Origin: Bacteroidaceae bacterium
GTDB taxonomy: Bacteria; Bacteroidota; Bacteroidia; Bacteroidales; Bacteroidaceae
Direction of reading: 5' to 3'
Length of the DNA: 64,000 nt
NCBI GenBank assembly: GCA_017560125.1
Contig: JAFYOS010000006.1
Location: forward strand, 124,001 to 188,000
Within the stretch, counting starts at the first letter, position 1. Each line of letters opens with the position of its first letter. The notes under the pieces were generated by a model. It ran no database searches and was not told where the DNA came from. It worked only from the letters and a program-made list of their open reading frames with translations. Below are positions 8,162-16,732 of the stretch, in pieces. The translations under genes were made by a program, and so were the position numbers.

Positions 8162-8906
8162 CGCTGGGAGCTTTAGTGATTTGATCTACTGAATTTATTC
8201 CTTTGCTTGTGGGCTTGTAATACATCTTGATGATGGCTGCGTCCTTCAAGAAATCGAGGCCGCCTACCTCTACCTTCACAATGTCGAGGCCAGTACGTTT
8301 TTTAAGGTCGGCAATGAGCTCCTTCTCTTTGTCGGGAGTGATGAGGTTGATGTTATCATACTTGATTATCTTGTATGAGAGGTGTGTGATGAACCAGTTG
8401 CTCTCGCACAACCACAACGAGAAGATAAACAGCAGGTTGGCTACAATCATCTCGACAAAGCTAACCTCCTCGGCAACAAGACCGTTGATGGCACTTACGG
8501 CAATGATTACGAAAAGGTATGTCATTTCGCGGATGGCCACCTGCTCGGTGCGGTAACGTATGATGCTGAAAATAGCGAAGAGTCCCAATGCGAATCCTGT
8601 CTTCAGTTTAACGCCACCCAACAGATAGATAAGCAGGAAGATACTTATGGCTATAAGTGTGAATGTGAAGAAGTAATCACCGCGCTTGCTCTTGGGGTAG
8701 TAGAAGAATCGTACGATTATTCCTACGAAAAGCAAGTTCAAAAAGAAGAATGCCAACAGGTTGAGTGTACCTTCGAGGTTGAATACCGAACCGGCCATTG
8801 CCGATGTGTTGGAAATAGCCTCGTCCAAAAATTCATCGCCAAAGGCATTGGCTACCGTTGTTGCCGTGTTTACTCCGGCTGTCAGTAAGGTTGTCAGGAT
8901 GTTCAT
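8139..8906 (-). CDS. DUF4956 membrane protein
   Basis: 255 residues. An N-terminal amphipathic part is followed by four or five transmembrane segments (about 48-68, 79-98, 105-118, 128-147 and 149-166), with the conserved FAIFSIIRYRTEQ loop near 111-123, then an ~85-residue soluble tail. This is the DUF4956 layout. The family is uncharacterised and, as I recall, is commonly encoded next to VTC-domain polyphosphate polymerases, as it is here (4-base ATGA overlap with the upstream VTC gene). A role in moving or assembling a polyphosphate-type product at the inner membrane is plausible but unproven. Confidence 0.9.
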   Translation of the reverse strand: MNILTTLLTAGVNTATTVANAFGDEFLDEAISNTSAMAGSVFNLEGTLNLLAFFFLNLLFVGIIVRFFYYPKSKRGDYFFTFTLIAISIFLLIYLLGGVKLKTGFALGLFAIFSIIRYRTEQVAIREMTYLFVIIAVSAINGLVAEEVSFVEMIVANLLFIFSLWLCESNWFITHLSYKIIKYDNINLITPDKEKELIADLKKRTGLDIVKVEVGGLDFLKDAAIIKMYYKPTSKGINSVDQITKAPSDEFKIKN

Positions 8907-9685
8907 AGTGTATTATTTTTTTGTATTTTTTCTAATTTGTCAATCAAGTTCAGTCGCTCTTTGAAATTGTTGCGCTTGAGGCTTTTGTTGGTCAGGGCGC
9001 AGCCCATGCAATATTTGCTGAAGCCCGAGCGCTTTATCCTCAGCTTGCGAAATATCTCGAGCGAGGGTGAGTGCACGTTGCCATCTCTCTTCAGCTCGAT
9101 TACCGTTACGTGCTCAAGCTTGCGTCTTTCGTCGGTGAGGAAATTGTGGAACCGCAGATTGAAATCTATCGTCAGGCGCTCGGTCTTGGCCGAATTCACA
9201 AGCGTTATTCTGTTGAACCAGTTTTCTATTGTGGGACGTATCTCGTCGAGCTTGTACCATGCGTGCTTGCCCAGGAAGGGTATTACGCGTTCCTGCTCTT
9301 CGATTAGTGAATCGACGCCGCGCACTTCGATGCGTTTTTTGTTCGTACGTTTGTGGTTGTTCTTGTTCTTCACCTCGAGGAATGTAATCTCGGTGTCTTC
9401 GTATGTGCGGACACGAATTTTTTCACGCACCAGTTTTCCGTTGTGGTGCATTACGTACATTTCGTTGTTGGCGGTATCGAAATAGGTTGTGTGATACGAC
9501 GCTAAACGTATTCCATTGATTTCCTGAATGTAATATTCGCCTTGTACGGCCTTGAGAAAGGCCAATAACTGGTTGATGGTCGCCACATATTTTGTGTCCG
9601 TGCGATTCATCAGTTTAATACCCGACATCTCCTCCAGCGAAATGGGTGGCAGGTCGTTAGCTCGCTCTATAATTTTTTCAATCAT
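8903..9685 (-). CDS. VTC-domain protein, putative polyphosphate polymerase
   Basis: 260 residues from the ATG at 9683-9685; a longer open frame up to 9892 would run across the promoter and is not used. The protein has the triphosphate-tunnel fold signature of the VTC catalytic domain: NRTDTKY at 27-33, TYFDT at 67-71, a basic cluster REKIRVRTY at 87-95, FLEVK at 102-106, and later TIDFNLRF and TVIELKR. These Arg/Lys/Glu residues line the tunnel that binds polyphosphate and metal in the yeast Vtc4 domain. There are no membrane segments; membrane attachment would be via the DUF4956 partner, whose ATG overlaps its stop. First gene of a five-gene operon. Confidence 0.88.
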   Translation of the reverse strand: MIEKIIERANDLPPISLEEMSGIKLMNRTDTKYVATINQLLAFLKAVQGEYYIQEINGIRLASYHTTYFDTANNEMYVMHHNGKLVREKIRVRTYEDTEITFLEVKNKNNHKRTNKKRIEVRGVDSLIEEQERVIPFLGKHAWYKLDEIRPTIENWFNRITLVNSAKTERLTIDFNLRFHNFLTDERRKLEHVTVIELKRDGNVHSPSLEIFRKLRIKRSGFSKYCMGCALTNKSLKRNNFKERLNLIDKLEKIQKNNTL

Positions 9686-9754
9686 TATTCGTGTTGTGGG
9701 GGATAGTTGTTTGTGCTTTTTCCCTCGCTTTCGGCAGTCGCCTACTTTGCAATG

Positions 9755-9762
9755 CAAATATA
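9755..9762 (-). promoter_or_regulatory. -7 box TATATTTG of the VTC operon
   Basis: Plus strand CAAATATA, 70 bases before the VTC start codon. The leader is AT-poor towards the gene. It supports 9685 as the start because the upstream part of the longer frame would precede the transcript. Confidence 0.65.
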
Positions 9763-9855
9763 TATAAAAGATTGTATAAAATATTACTTGGGTGCTCTTT
9801 TTTGCGGTAAATGGTAAAAAAAATGAAACAACCTCTTTTTCTACCCGACTTTTGG

Positions 9856-9863
9856 TATATTTG
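9856..9863 (+). promoter_or_regulatory. -7 box TATATTTG of the HD-domain gene
   Basis: The box lies 27 bases before the ATG at 9891 and is divergent from the VTC operon promoter about 95 bases away. Confidence 0.65.
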
Positions 9864-9890
9864 CAAGCAAATATTTTTCGCATTTCTATC

Positions 9891-10430
9891 ATGGACTATC
9901 AAGCAATAATAGACAAATACTACCCCGAGGATAATGAGCAGAAGCGTATTTTGGTGAAACACAGCCGCATGGTTGCCGATTTTTCGCTCGAGCTTGCTCG
10001 CCGTCACCCCGAACTGGGCTTGGATATGGCATTTATCGAAGAGGCTGCCATGCTTCACGATATCGGCATATTTTTGACCTCGGCTTCCGATATTGGTTGC
10101 ACAGGCGACATGCCATACATTTGCCATGGCTTTTTGGGTGCCGAACTGCTCCGAAAAGAGGGTTTCCCACAGCATGCCCGCGTGTGTGAAAGACACACCG
10201 GCACCGGGCTCACCAAGGAACGTATCGTCGAAAGTGAATGGCCTTTGCCTCAACGCGATATGTCGCCCGAAACCACAGCCGAGCAGTTAATCTGTTTTGC
10301 CGATAAATTCTTTTCCAAGGTTAAATATCTTCACAAGTCGCGCACCTTTGAACAGGTAGAGGAGAGCATGGCTCGCATATCGCCCGAGAGCGTTGCTAAA
10401 GTGCGCGAGTGGGCAGCACTTTTCCTTTGA
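9891..10430 (+). CDS. HD-domain phosphohydrolase-like protein
   Basis: 179 residues from the ATG at 9891; an in-frame ATG at 9792 lies upstream of the promoter box and is rejected. HD-superfamily metal ligands are visible: H24 in LVKHSRMVADF, the doublet in AAMLHDIG (about 62-69), and further His in CHGFLGAELL and CERHTG. Such small HD proteins are usually metal-dependent phosphohydrolases of nucleotides; the substrate is unknown. It is monocistronic, divergent from the VTC operon, and lies 91 bases ahead of lptD, which has its own promoter box. Confidence 0.85.
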   Translation: MDYQAIIDKYYPEDNEQKRILVKHSRMVADFSLELARRHPELGLDMAFIEEAAMLHDIGIFLTSASDIGCTGDMPYICHGFLGAELLRKEGFPQHARVCERHTGTGLTKERIVESEWPLPQRDMSPETTAEQLICFADKFFSKVKYLHKSRTFEQVEESMARISPESVAKVREWAALFL

Positions 10431-10487
10431 AACGTAAATATATGTGCTTTTTTTTGCCGAAATAACGAAATACTCCTTTTTATTTAG

Positions 10488-10495
10488 TAAATTTG
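10488..10495 (+). promoter_or_regulatory. -7 box TAAATTTG of lptD
   Basis: Matches TAnnTTTG and lies 26 bases ahead of the lptD ATG. Confidence 0.55.
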
Positions 10496-10521
10496 CCGAT
10501 TGTACGGAGTACTTTTATTGA

Positions 10522-13293
10522 ATGGATAAGAAACGTCAGTTTAGTAACATATTCAGATTGTTGGTGATATTGCCGTTGGTTGCCTTTGTGTTGCAACCTG
10601 TTACGGCTATATCGGCTTCGTCGTATATGACGGTTTCAACCTCCGTAGCAGATACTTTGGCGGCAGATACCGTGGCGCATCGCACCGATTCGGTGGCCCC
10701 CTCCAAGAAGGATGCAGCCAAAAAAGAGGAGAAAAAGGAATTTCTCGATTCGCCTGTTCATTACGAATCGTCCGACTCCATGGTGTGGGTTATGGGCGGC
10801 AACGCCAATCTCTATGGTAACGGCAAGGTTACATACGACAAGATAGAGCTCGACGCCAGCGTCATATCAATGAACATGGACAGTAGCGTAGTGCATGCTT
10901 TTGGTCGCCCCGATTCGGCCGGCAGCATCACAGGATTGCCTATTTTCAAGGATGGCGGCACCCCGTACGAGTCGGATAAAATCAGCTACAATTTCAAATC
11001 GAAAAAGGGTTACATAAATAATGTATATACCCAGCAGGGCGACGGATTTATGATGGGTAGCGCCGCCAAAAAGGACGACGAAGGTACATTCTTCCTCAGG
11101 AACGGAAAATATACCACCTGCGACGCCGAGAACCCCCATTTCTATTTCGCTCTCACACGAGGCAAGGTGCGCCCCAAGAAGGATGTGGTCTTTGGCCCCA
11201 CCTATCTTGTAGTGGAGGATGTGCCCCTGCCCCTTGCAATCCCCTTCGGATTTTTCCCCTTCACCAGCAGTTACTCTTCGGGATTCATCATGCCCAGCTA
11301 TGGCGATGATTCGGAGCGAGGATTCTATTTGAAAGACGGAGGTTACTATTTTGCCATCAGCGACAAGATGGATTTGCGCGTGACCGGCGAAATCTTCACC
11401 AAGGGCTCATGGGGATTGGCGGCGGCATCGACATATGCCAAGCGTTATCGCTATTCGGGTAGCTTCGATTTCAATTACCTTGTGACCAAAGAAGGCGAGC
11501 GAAATCTGCCCGACTACTCGGTGGGCAAGAACTTCAGAATACAGTGGAGCCACCGTCAGGATAGAAAGGCAAGCCCCAACAGCAATTTTTCGGCAAGCGT
11601 GAATTTCGCAACATCGAGCTACGAGAAGTCCAACCTCTACAGTATATACAACCCCATGCTCAGTTCGCAGAGCGTGAGAACATCGAGTGTGAGCTATTCG
11701 CATACCTTCCCCGAAATAGGTCTTACCGTGTCGGGAACCATGAACGCTTCGCAGAATATTCAGGATTCGACGGTGGCGCTCACCATGCCCAGCTTGAACG
11801 TGTCGCTCGCGCGACTATATCCCTTCAAGCGCAAAAAGAAGATAGGCGATGAGCGTTGGTACGAAAAAATATCGCTCTCCTACAGTGGTCAGATGAGCAA
11901 CAGCATCACCACCAAAGAAGATAAGATTTTCAAATCGAACATCATAAAGGATTGGCGCAACGGTATCAAGCACAATATCCCCATCAACGCCACATTCCAG
12001 TTGTTCGATTATATAAATGTAACCCCCAGCTTCAATTACACCGAGCGCTGGTATGCCTACAAGGTAAATCAGGAGTGGAATCCGCAGATTATGCGTGCGG
12101 CAATGGATACCGTTTATGGCTTCAACCGTGTTTATAACTACAACATGGCTGTCGGCATGAATACCACGCTCTACGGTTTCTATCAGCCCGTCGGCTTCAT
12201 GGCAAAGAGCCGCGTACACACTGTGCGCCACGTCTTCAAGCCCACCTTGTCGTTCAACTATGCTCCCGACTTCGGTGCATCGCACTACGGCTACTACGAC
12301 ACATATACATATACCGACGAGAATGGCGAGGTGCACCTTGTGGAGTATTCGCCCTATCAGGGTAGCATGTACGGCGTTCCCGGCCGCGGAAAGACCGGTA
12401 GCATCAGCCTTGATGTGAGCAACAACGTCGAAATGAAATGGCGCACAAAGACCGATTCGCTTACAAAAGTGAGCATCATCGACGAGCTTGGTGCCAACCT
12501 CTCTTACAACCTTGCGGCCAAAGAGAAGCAGTGGAGTAATCTTAATACCCGTTTGCGTCTGAAATTGTCGAAGAACTATACGTTCAGCATGAATGCCACA
12601 TGGGCTACATATGCCTACGAATTCAACGAGCAGGGACAGGTAATTGTCGGCAATCGCACCGAGTGGTCATATGGTCGCTTCGGTCGCTTTCAGGGAATGA
12701 GCCAGAACCTCTCATACACGTTCAATAACAAGACCTTATCGCGTCTGTTCTCCGTATTCAAGTCGGATAAACCGCAGGAGGCCAAGGAACTTACCCAAGA
12801 GGAAATTGACGCTGCCAACAAGGCTCAGAAGGAGCTGATGGCTACCGCCAAGGCCAAGAAGAGTGGCGTCAGAGCCACAGGTAAGGCCCAGGATGCCAAG
12901 CTTGACGACGAAGGCTACATGCCGTTTAAGTTCCCATGGAATTTTACCGTGTCGTATGGTATCATCATGTCCGAGGATCGTTCGGCCGAAATCAATATCA
13001 AGAATATGAGATACCCCTACAAGTTCACTCAGAACATGAACTTCTCGGGTAACATTGGAATATCGGATAACTGGAAGATAAATTTCGCTTCGGGATACCA
13101 TTTCGAAACCAAGAGGCTGACAACCACCACCATGAATATATCGCGCGACCTGCACTGCTTCGAAATGTCGTGTGGTGTGGTGTTGAGCCCCTACACCTCT
13201 TTCAATTTCAGTTTCAGAGCTACATCGCAGATGCTTGCCGATGCCCTCAAGTGGGATAAGCGCAGCAGCGGCAGCAACGTCGATTGGTATTAG
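10522..13293 (+). CDS. lptD: Outer-membrane LPS-assembly protein LptD-like
   Basis: 923 residues. An N-terminal signal-like hydrophobic segment (about 10-30) is followed by a Lys/Ala-rich linker and an OstA/LptA-like periplasmic domain (about 75-230) with the repeating NGKVTYDKIELDASVIS pattern. The rest is a large beta-barrel with many aromatic-alternating strands and Asn/Ser/Tyr-rich loops, ending in a Trp-Tyr (DWY). This matches the putative LPS assembly LptD of Bacteroidetes, which inserts lipopolysaccharide at the outer membrane. A Lys/Ala-rich insertion occurs at about 755-800 (AKAKKSGVRATGKAQDAK). Monocistronic, with a terminator hairpin 44 bases downstream. Confidence 0.88.
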   Translation: MDKKRQFSNIFRLLVILPLVAFVLQPVTAISASSYMTVSTSVADTLAADTVAHRTDSVAPSKKDAAKKEEKKEFLDSPVHYESSDSMVWVMGGNANLYGNGKVTYDKIELDASVISMNMDSSVVHAFGRPDSAGSITGLPIFKDGGTPYESDKISYNFKSKKGYINNVYTQQGDGFMMGSAAKKDDEGTFFLRNGKYTTCDAENPHFYFALTRGKVRPKKDVVFGPTYLVVEDVPLPLAIPFGFFPFTSSYSSGFIMPSYGDDSERGFYLKDGGYYFAISDKMDLRVTGEIFTKGSWGLAAASTYAKRYRYSGSFDFNYLVTKEGERNLPDYSVGKNFRIQWSHRQDRKASPNSNFSASVNFATSSYEKSNLYSIYNPMLSSQSVRTSSVSYSHTFPEIGLTVSGTMNASQNIQDSTVALTMPSLNVSLARLYPFKRKKKIGDERWYEKISLSYSGQMSNSITTKEDKIFKSNIIKDWRNGIKHNIPINATFQLFDYINVTPSFNYTERWYAYKVNQEWNPQIMRAAMDTVYGFNRVYNYNMAVGMNTTLYGFYQPVGFMAKSRVHTVRHVFKPTLSFNYAPDFGASHYGYYDTYTYTDENGEVHLVEYSPYQGSMYGVPGRGKTGSISLDVSNNVEMKWRTKTDSLTKVSIIDELGANLSYNLAAKEKQWSNLNTRLRLKLSKNYTFSMNATWATYAYEFNEQGQVIVGNRTEWSYGRFGRFQGMSQNLSYTFNNKTLSRLFSVFKSDKPQEAKELTQEEIDAANKAQKELMATAKAKKSGVRATGKAQDAKLDDEGYMPFKFPWNFTVSYGIIMSEDRSAEINIKNMRYPYKFTQNMNFSGNIGISDNWKINFASGYHFETKRLTTTTMNISRDLHCFEMSCGVVLSPYTSFNFSFRATSQMLADALKWDKRSSGSNVDWY

Positions 13294-13336
13294 TGCCACG
13301 CGGCCCTTTGCTGTTGCAGCAATGCTACAAAATAAT

Positions 13337-13369
13337 ACACCCTTGGATGCACATGGCTTCCAAGGGTGT
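13337..13369. terminator. Terminator hairpin between lptD and ung
   Basis: ACACCCTTGGA and TCCAAGGGTGT form an 11-bp perfect stem with an 11-base loop between convergent genes. The U-tract is weak on both sides (AATCTTT to the right). Confidence 0.7.
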
Positions 13370-13392
13370 TAATCTTTATCTGTGGGTCTTGC

Positions 13393-14055
13393 CTACCAGT
13401 CTATAGGTTCTTTTCCGTTCTTTGTAAGGTAGTCGTTGGCCAACGTGAAATGGTGGTTGCCGAAAAATCCCGCATAAGCCGACAGGGGCGAAGGGTGGGG
13501 TGATGACAATACCAAGTGATTGTTCCTGTCGATGAATTCGCCCTTGCGTTGTGCGTAGCTGCCCCATAGAATGAATACGAGGTTCTTGCGCTTTTCGGCA
13601 AGTGTGCGTATTGCGGCGTCGGTAAATTCCTCCCAGCCTTGGCGTTGGTGCGAGCCAGCATTGCCGGCACGTACGGTGAGGGTTGCGTTAAGCAGCAACA
13701 CTCCCTGGTCGCTCCAGCGTGTGAGATCGCCATCGGCGGGTATAGGCTTGCCTGTGTCCGCCTCTATCTCCTTGAATATATTTACAAGCGAAGGCGGCAT
13801 TTTTACCCCCTTGTTCACCGAGAAGCATAGTCCGTTGGCCTGGCCTACACCGTGGTAGGGGTCCTGCCCAAGGATAACTACCTTTACCTTATCGAAGGGG
13901 CAATGGTCGAATGCGTTGAATATGAGTCGTGCCGGTGGGTATATGGTTGTAGTTGCATATTCGCTGCGGACAAAATCTGTCAGTTTGGCAAAATAGGGCT
14001 TTTCGAACTCGGTGGCGAGCTCTCTTTTCCAGCTATCCTCTATTCTTACATCCAT
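13393..14055 (-). CDS. ung: Uracil-DNA glycosylase, family 1
   Basis: 220 residues, standard length. It removes uracil from DNA at the start of base-excision repair. GQDPYHG at 63-69 carries the catalytic Asp65. NLVFILWGSYAQRK contains the uracil-binding strand, and HPSPLS at 187-192 is the Leu-intercalation loop with His187. All key residues are present. It lies 13 bases downstream of asnA on the same strand, so co-transcription from the asnA promoter is likely. Confidence 0.97.
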   Translation of the reverse strand: MDVRIEDSWKRELATEFEKPYFAKLTDFVRSEYATTTIYPPARLIFNAFDHCPFDKVKVVILGQDPYHGVGQANGLCFSVNKGVKMPPSLVNIFKEIEADTGKPIPADGDLTRWSDQGVLLLNATLTVRAGNAGSHQRQGWEEFTDAAIRTLAEKRKNLVFILWGSYAQRKGEFIDRNNHLVLSSPHPSPLSAYAGFFGNHHFTLANDYLTKNGKEPIDW

Positions 14056-14068
14056 TTGAAGTGGCGCA

Positions 14069-15106
14069 TTAAATCAGGTGAATACCAATCTCTTTGCAAC
14101 CGTCGCGCATCTCCTGAGGCCATATACTTGCCTGTATCTCGCCGATGTGTGCCTTTTGCAACAACAGCATACACAGACGCGACTGTCCCAAACCGCCACC
14201 AATCGACAGGGGTAGCTCGTCGGCTAGCAGACGTCTGTGGAAATAGAGCTCTTTTCTCTCCTCCTTGCCCGAGATGGCAAGCTGGTGAAGCAGTGCAGCC
14301 TTATCGACGCGGATACCCATAGACGACAGCTCGATGGCACATCCCAATATGGGCGACCAAATGAACATGTCACCGTTCAGACCGCAGAAACCATCTTCGT
14401 TGGGGGTGCTGTAGTCGTCGTAGTCCGGTGCACGGTTGTCGTGCTTTGTGCCGTCGCCAAGCTCGCCGCCGATACCAATGATGAACACAGCCTTATGCTC
14501 TTTGGTGATGGCGTTTTCGCGCTCCTTGGGGGTCATATTGGGGTATAGACGACGCAGCTCCTCGGAGTGGATGAAGAAAATATCCTTGGGAAGCATGGGC
14601 TTCAACTGGGGATAGTATTCGCACAGTGTATATTCGGTGCGTATGATAGCCGAATAGATGTCTTTCACAATGTCGCGCAGGAAGGTTACGTTGCGCTCCT
14701 CGGCGGTAACAACGCGCTCCCAGTCCCACTGGTCAACGTAGAGCGAGTGCAGGTTGTCGAGTTCCTCGTCGGCGCGTATGGCGTTCATGTCGGTGTATAT
14801 GCCATGGCCCTGCTTGATGTTATACTCGGCAAGTGTCACTCGTTTCCATTTAGCCAACGAGTGAACAACCTCGGCAACAGCGCCGTTCATGTCCTTTATG
14901 GGGAAATTTACCGCATTTTCCACGCCATTGAGGTCGTCGTTAAGACCGGTGCCGCGCAACACGAACAGGGGGGCTGTCACGCGTCGCAAACGCAATGTCG
15001 ATGAGAGATTATTTTGGAATGTCTCTTTTATCTGTTTAATTGCCAATTCGGTCTGTTTCAGATCCAATAATGGTTTATATGCTTGTGGTAAATCGTATAT
15101 TTTCAT
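14069..15106 (-). CDS. asnA: Aspartate--ammonia ligase
   Basis: 345 residues from the ATG at 15104-15106 (MKIYDLPQ...), the length usual in Bacteroidales; an in-frame ATG 16 codons upstream is disfavoured because it lies nearer the promoter box and lengthens the N-terminus. It makes asparagine from aspartate, ammonia and ATP and is related to class II aminoacyl-tRNA synthetases. Characteristic segments include SSTLRLRRVTAPLFV, WDWERV, the EDGFCGLNGDMF region and the class II-like C-terminus LSIGGGLGQSRLCM. Promoter TATCTTTG at 15130-15137. Followed by ung. Confidence 0.97.
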   Translation of the reverse strand: MKIYDLPQAYKPLLDLKQTELAIKQIKETFQNNLSSTLRLRRVTAPLFVLRGTGLNDDLNGVENAVNFPIKDMNGAVAEVVHSLAKWKRVTLAEYNIKQGHGIYTDMNAIRADEELDNLHSLYVDQWDWERVVTAEERNVTFLRDIVKDIYSAIIRTEYTLCEYYPQLKPMLPKDIFFIHSEELRRLYPNMTPKERENAITKEHKAVFIIGIGGELGDGTKHDNRAPDYDDYSTPNEDGFCGLNGDMFIWSPILGCAIELSSMGIRVDKAALLHQLAISGKEERKELYFHRRLLADELPLSIGGGLGQSRLCMLLLQKAHIGEIQASIWPQEMRDGCKEIGIHLI

Positions 15107-15129
15107 TTTGTCGTAACTGATTATTTCTG

Positions 15130-15137
15130 CAAAGATA
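15130..15137 (-). promoter_or_regulatory. -7 box TATCTTTG of asnA-ung, in a repeat-like context
   Basis: The plus strand reads CAAAGATA, 24 bases upstream of asnA. About 30 bases further upstream (plus 15159-15175) the minus strand has AAGCGAGCTTTTT, the same core found in the promoter-bearing repeats at 18.2-18.5 kb. Confidence 0.65.
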
Positions 15138-15235
15138 ATGTAAGCTAAGCGCAATACAAAAAAAGCTCGCTTTTTTTTATTGCCATGGTGCCGCCTGTCT
15201 TATTCAAATATAGTGCAAGTGGTGTTTAAGGGTAA

Positions 15236-15274
15236 AATATTATGGCCCACACACATCGTGTAGGCCATAATATT
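15236..15274. terminator. Terminator hairpin downstream of the aldo/keto reductase gene
   Basis: AATATTATGGCC (15236-15247) pairs perfectly with GGCCATAATATT (15263-15274), with an extra ACAC/GTGT pairing in the loop. It lies 15 bases after the stop at 15289 on the minus strand and is followed there by TTTTA. Confidence 0.7.
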
Positions 15275-15288
15275 CTATATTCAAGCGG

Positions 15289-16722
15289 TTATCGCATCCA
15301 AATATATGTGGTTGTGTCGAATTCGCGCTCCTGTTTCAAATCCTCCACAAAGCGGTCTATGCGTTGCATCTGTCTGGGGATGTTTATTCTTTGCGGGCAC
15401 AGGCTCACACACTTGTTGCAACCGATGCAGTGGTTGGCCTGTCGCAGCTTGGGCACCGAACGGTCGTAGCCTACGAGGAAAGCGCGTCGTGCCTCGCGGT
15501 AATTGGCATCCTGCGATGTGATGGGCATGCGGCCCTCGTTGATGCACTTGTTGAAGTGAATCATGATGCCCGGTATATCCAGTCCATAGGGGCAGGGCAT
15601 ACAATATTTACAGTCGTTGCATGGGATGGTGGGGTAGCGCAACAGCTCCTGAGCTGTCGAATCGAGGAAATCCATATCCTCCTGCGACAGTGGCTCCAGC
15701 GGCGAGAAGGTTTCCACGTTCTCTTTCAGGTGCTCCATAAAGGGCATACCGCTCAGCACCGACAGGATGCCGGGGCGTGTGCCTGCAAATCGGAACGCCC
15801 ACGATGCAACCGACATGTCGGGGCGGCGCTCCTTCAGCTTCAGTGCAAGGTGCTCGGGTACGTTCGACAGGCGTCCACCAAGCAGCGGTTCCATGATGAC
15901 GGCGGGGATATTGCGTTTCTCGAGCTCGCCGTACAGGTAGTCGGCATTGATGTTACGGGGGTGCTCCTCCTGTGCGTGCTTCCAATCCACATAGTTCAAC
16001 TGTATCTGTGCGAAGTCCCATGTGTATTTGCCTTCGTCGTGCAGTTTCAGTAGATGATCGAATACCTTAACATCGCCGTGGAACGACCAGCCGAGGTTGC
16101 GTATGCGTCCCTTCTTGCGGTCTTCTATAAGGTCGTCCAGTACACCGTTGTTGATGAAGCGCTCCTCGAACTCCTCGATGCCTTTACCCATGCCCACTCC
16201 GTGCAACAGCAGGTAGTCGATGTAGTCCATCTGCAGTTCCTTGAACGAATTGTTGTACATGGCCAGCGTCTTTTCGCGACTCCACGAATCGGGGGTGAGG
16301 TTCGATATCTTTGCAGCGATGTAAAATTTCTCTCTGGGGTGACGATTGAGCGCAATACCTGTAACACGTTCGCACTCGCCGTCGCAATATACGGGCGCAG
16401 TGTCGAAGTAGTTTACACCATGCTCAATGGCGTAATCGACAAGCTCGTTTACACCCTCTTGGTCTATGATGCCGGTCTCCTTGTCGCGCAACGAGAACCA
16501 TCGCAGACAGCCGTAGCCCAGCAACGATACTTTGTCGCCGGTGGTGGGTGTGGTGCGATAGGTCATGCCACCGCTTTTCTCCTTTTTATATGTGGTGATC
16601 GCCTTGTTCGATGTCTCTTTCTTGCCACATGCTATGAGCGATGTCGCACCCACAGTTGCTGTGGCAGCCTTGAAGCGGTTTATAAATTCGCGACGGCTTA
16701 TATTTTTCTTGTTCTTTTCCAT
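15289..16722 (-). CDS. Aldo/keto reductase with C-terminal 4Fe-4S domain, Tat-type signal
   Basis: 477 residues. The N-terminus has a Tat-like SRREFI motif (9-14) followed by a short hydrophobic stretch and Cys32 in a lipobox-like context (LIACG), so export with lipid attachment is possible. The barrel has the AKR catalytic set near D107, Y112 and K138 (FDTAPVY, AAKIS) and the downstream H in the LLLHGVG strand. The C-terminus holds clostridial-type cysteine motifs, CNDCKYCMPCPYG and CIGCNKCVSLCP, giving two [4Fe-4S] sites. Such 4Fe-4S AKRs are presumed oxidoreductases with unknown substrates. It is 10 bases downstream of the polyferredoxin gene; electron transfer between the two is an inference. 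Confidence 0.88.
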   Translation of the reverse strand: MEKNKKNISRREFINRFKAATATVGATSLIACGKKETSNKAITTYKKEKSGGMTYRTTPTTGDKVSLLGYGCLRWFSLRDKETGIIDQEGVNELVDYAIEHGVNYFDTAPVYCDGECERVTGIALNRHPREKFYIAAKISNLTPDSWSREKTLAMYNNSFKELQMDYIDYLLLHGVGMGKGIEEFEERFINNGVLDDLIEDRKKGRIRNLGWSFHGDVKVFDHLLKLHDEGKYTWDFAQIQLNYVDWKHAQEEHPRNINADYLYGELEKRNIPAVIMEPLLGGRLSNVPEHLALKLKERRPDMSVASWAFRFAGTRPGILSVLSGMPFMEHLKENVETFSPLEPLSQEDMDFLDSTAQELLRYPTIPCNDCKYCMPCPYGLDIPGIMIHFNKCINEGRMPITSQDANYREARRAFLVGYDRSVPKLRQANHCIGCNKCVSLCPQRINIPRQMQRIDRFVEDLKQEREFDTTTYIWMR

Positions 16723-16732
16723 GGCAATAATA

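Noticed and set aside
9686-9892. N-terminal extension of the VTC gene (69 extra residues)
   Set aside because: This stretch contains the divergent promoter boxes of the operon and the HD gene, and the extension does not resemble the VTC domain.
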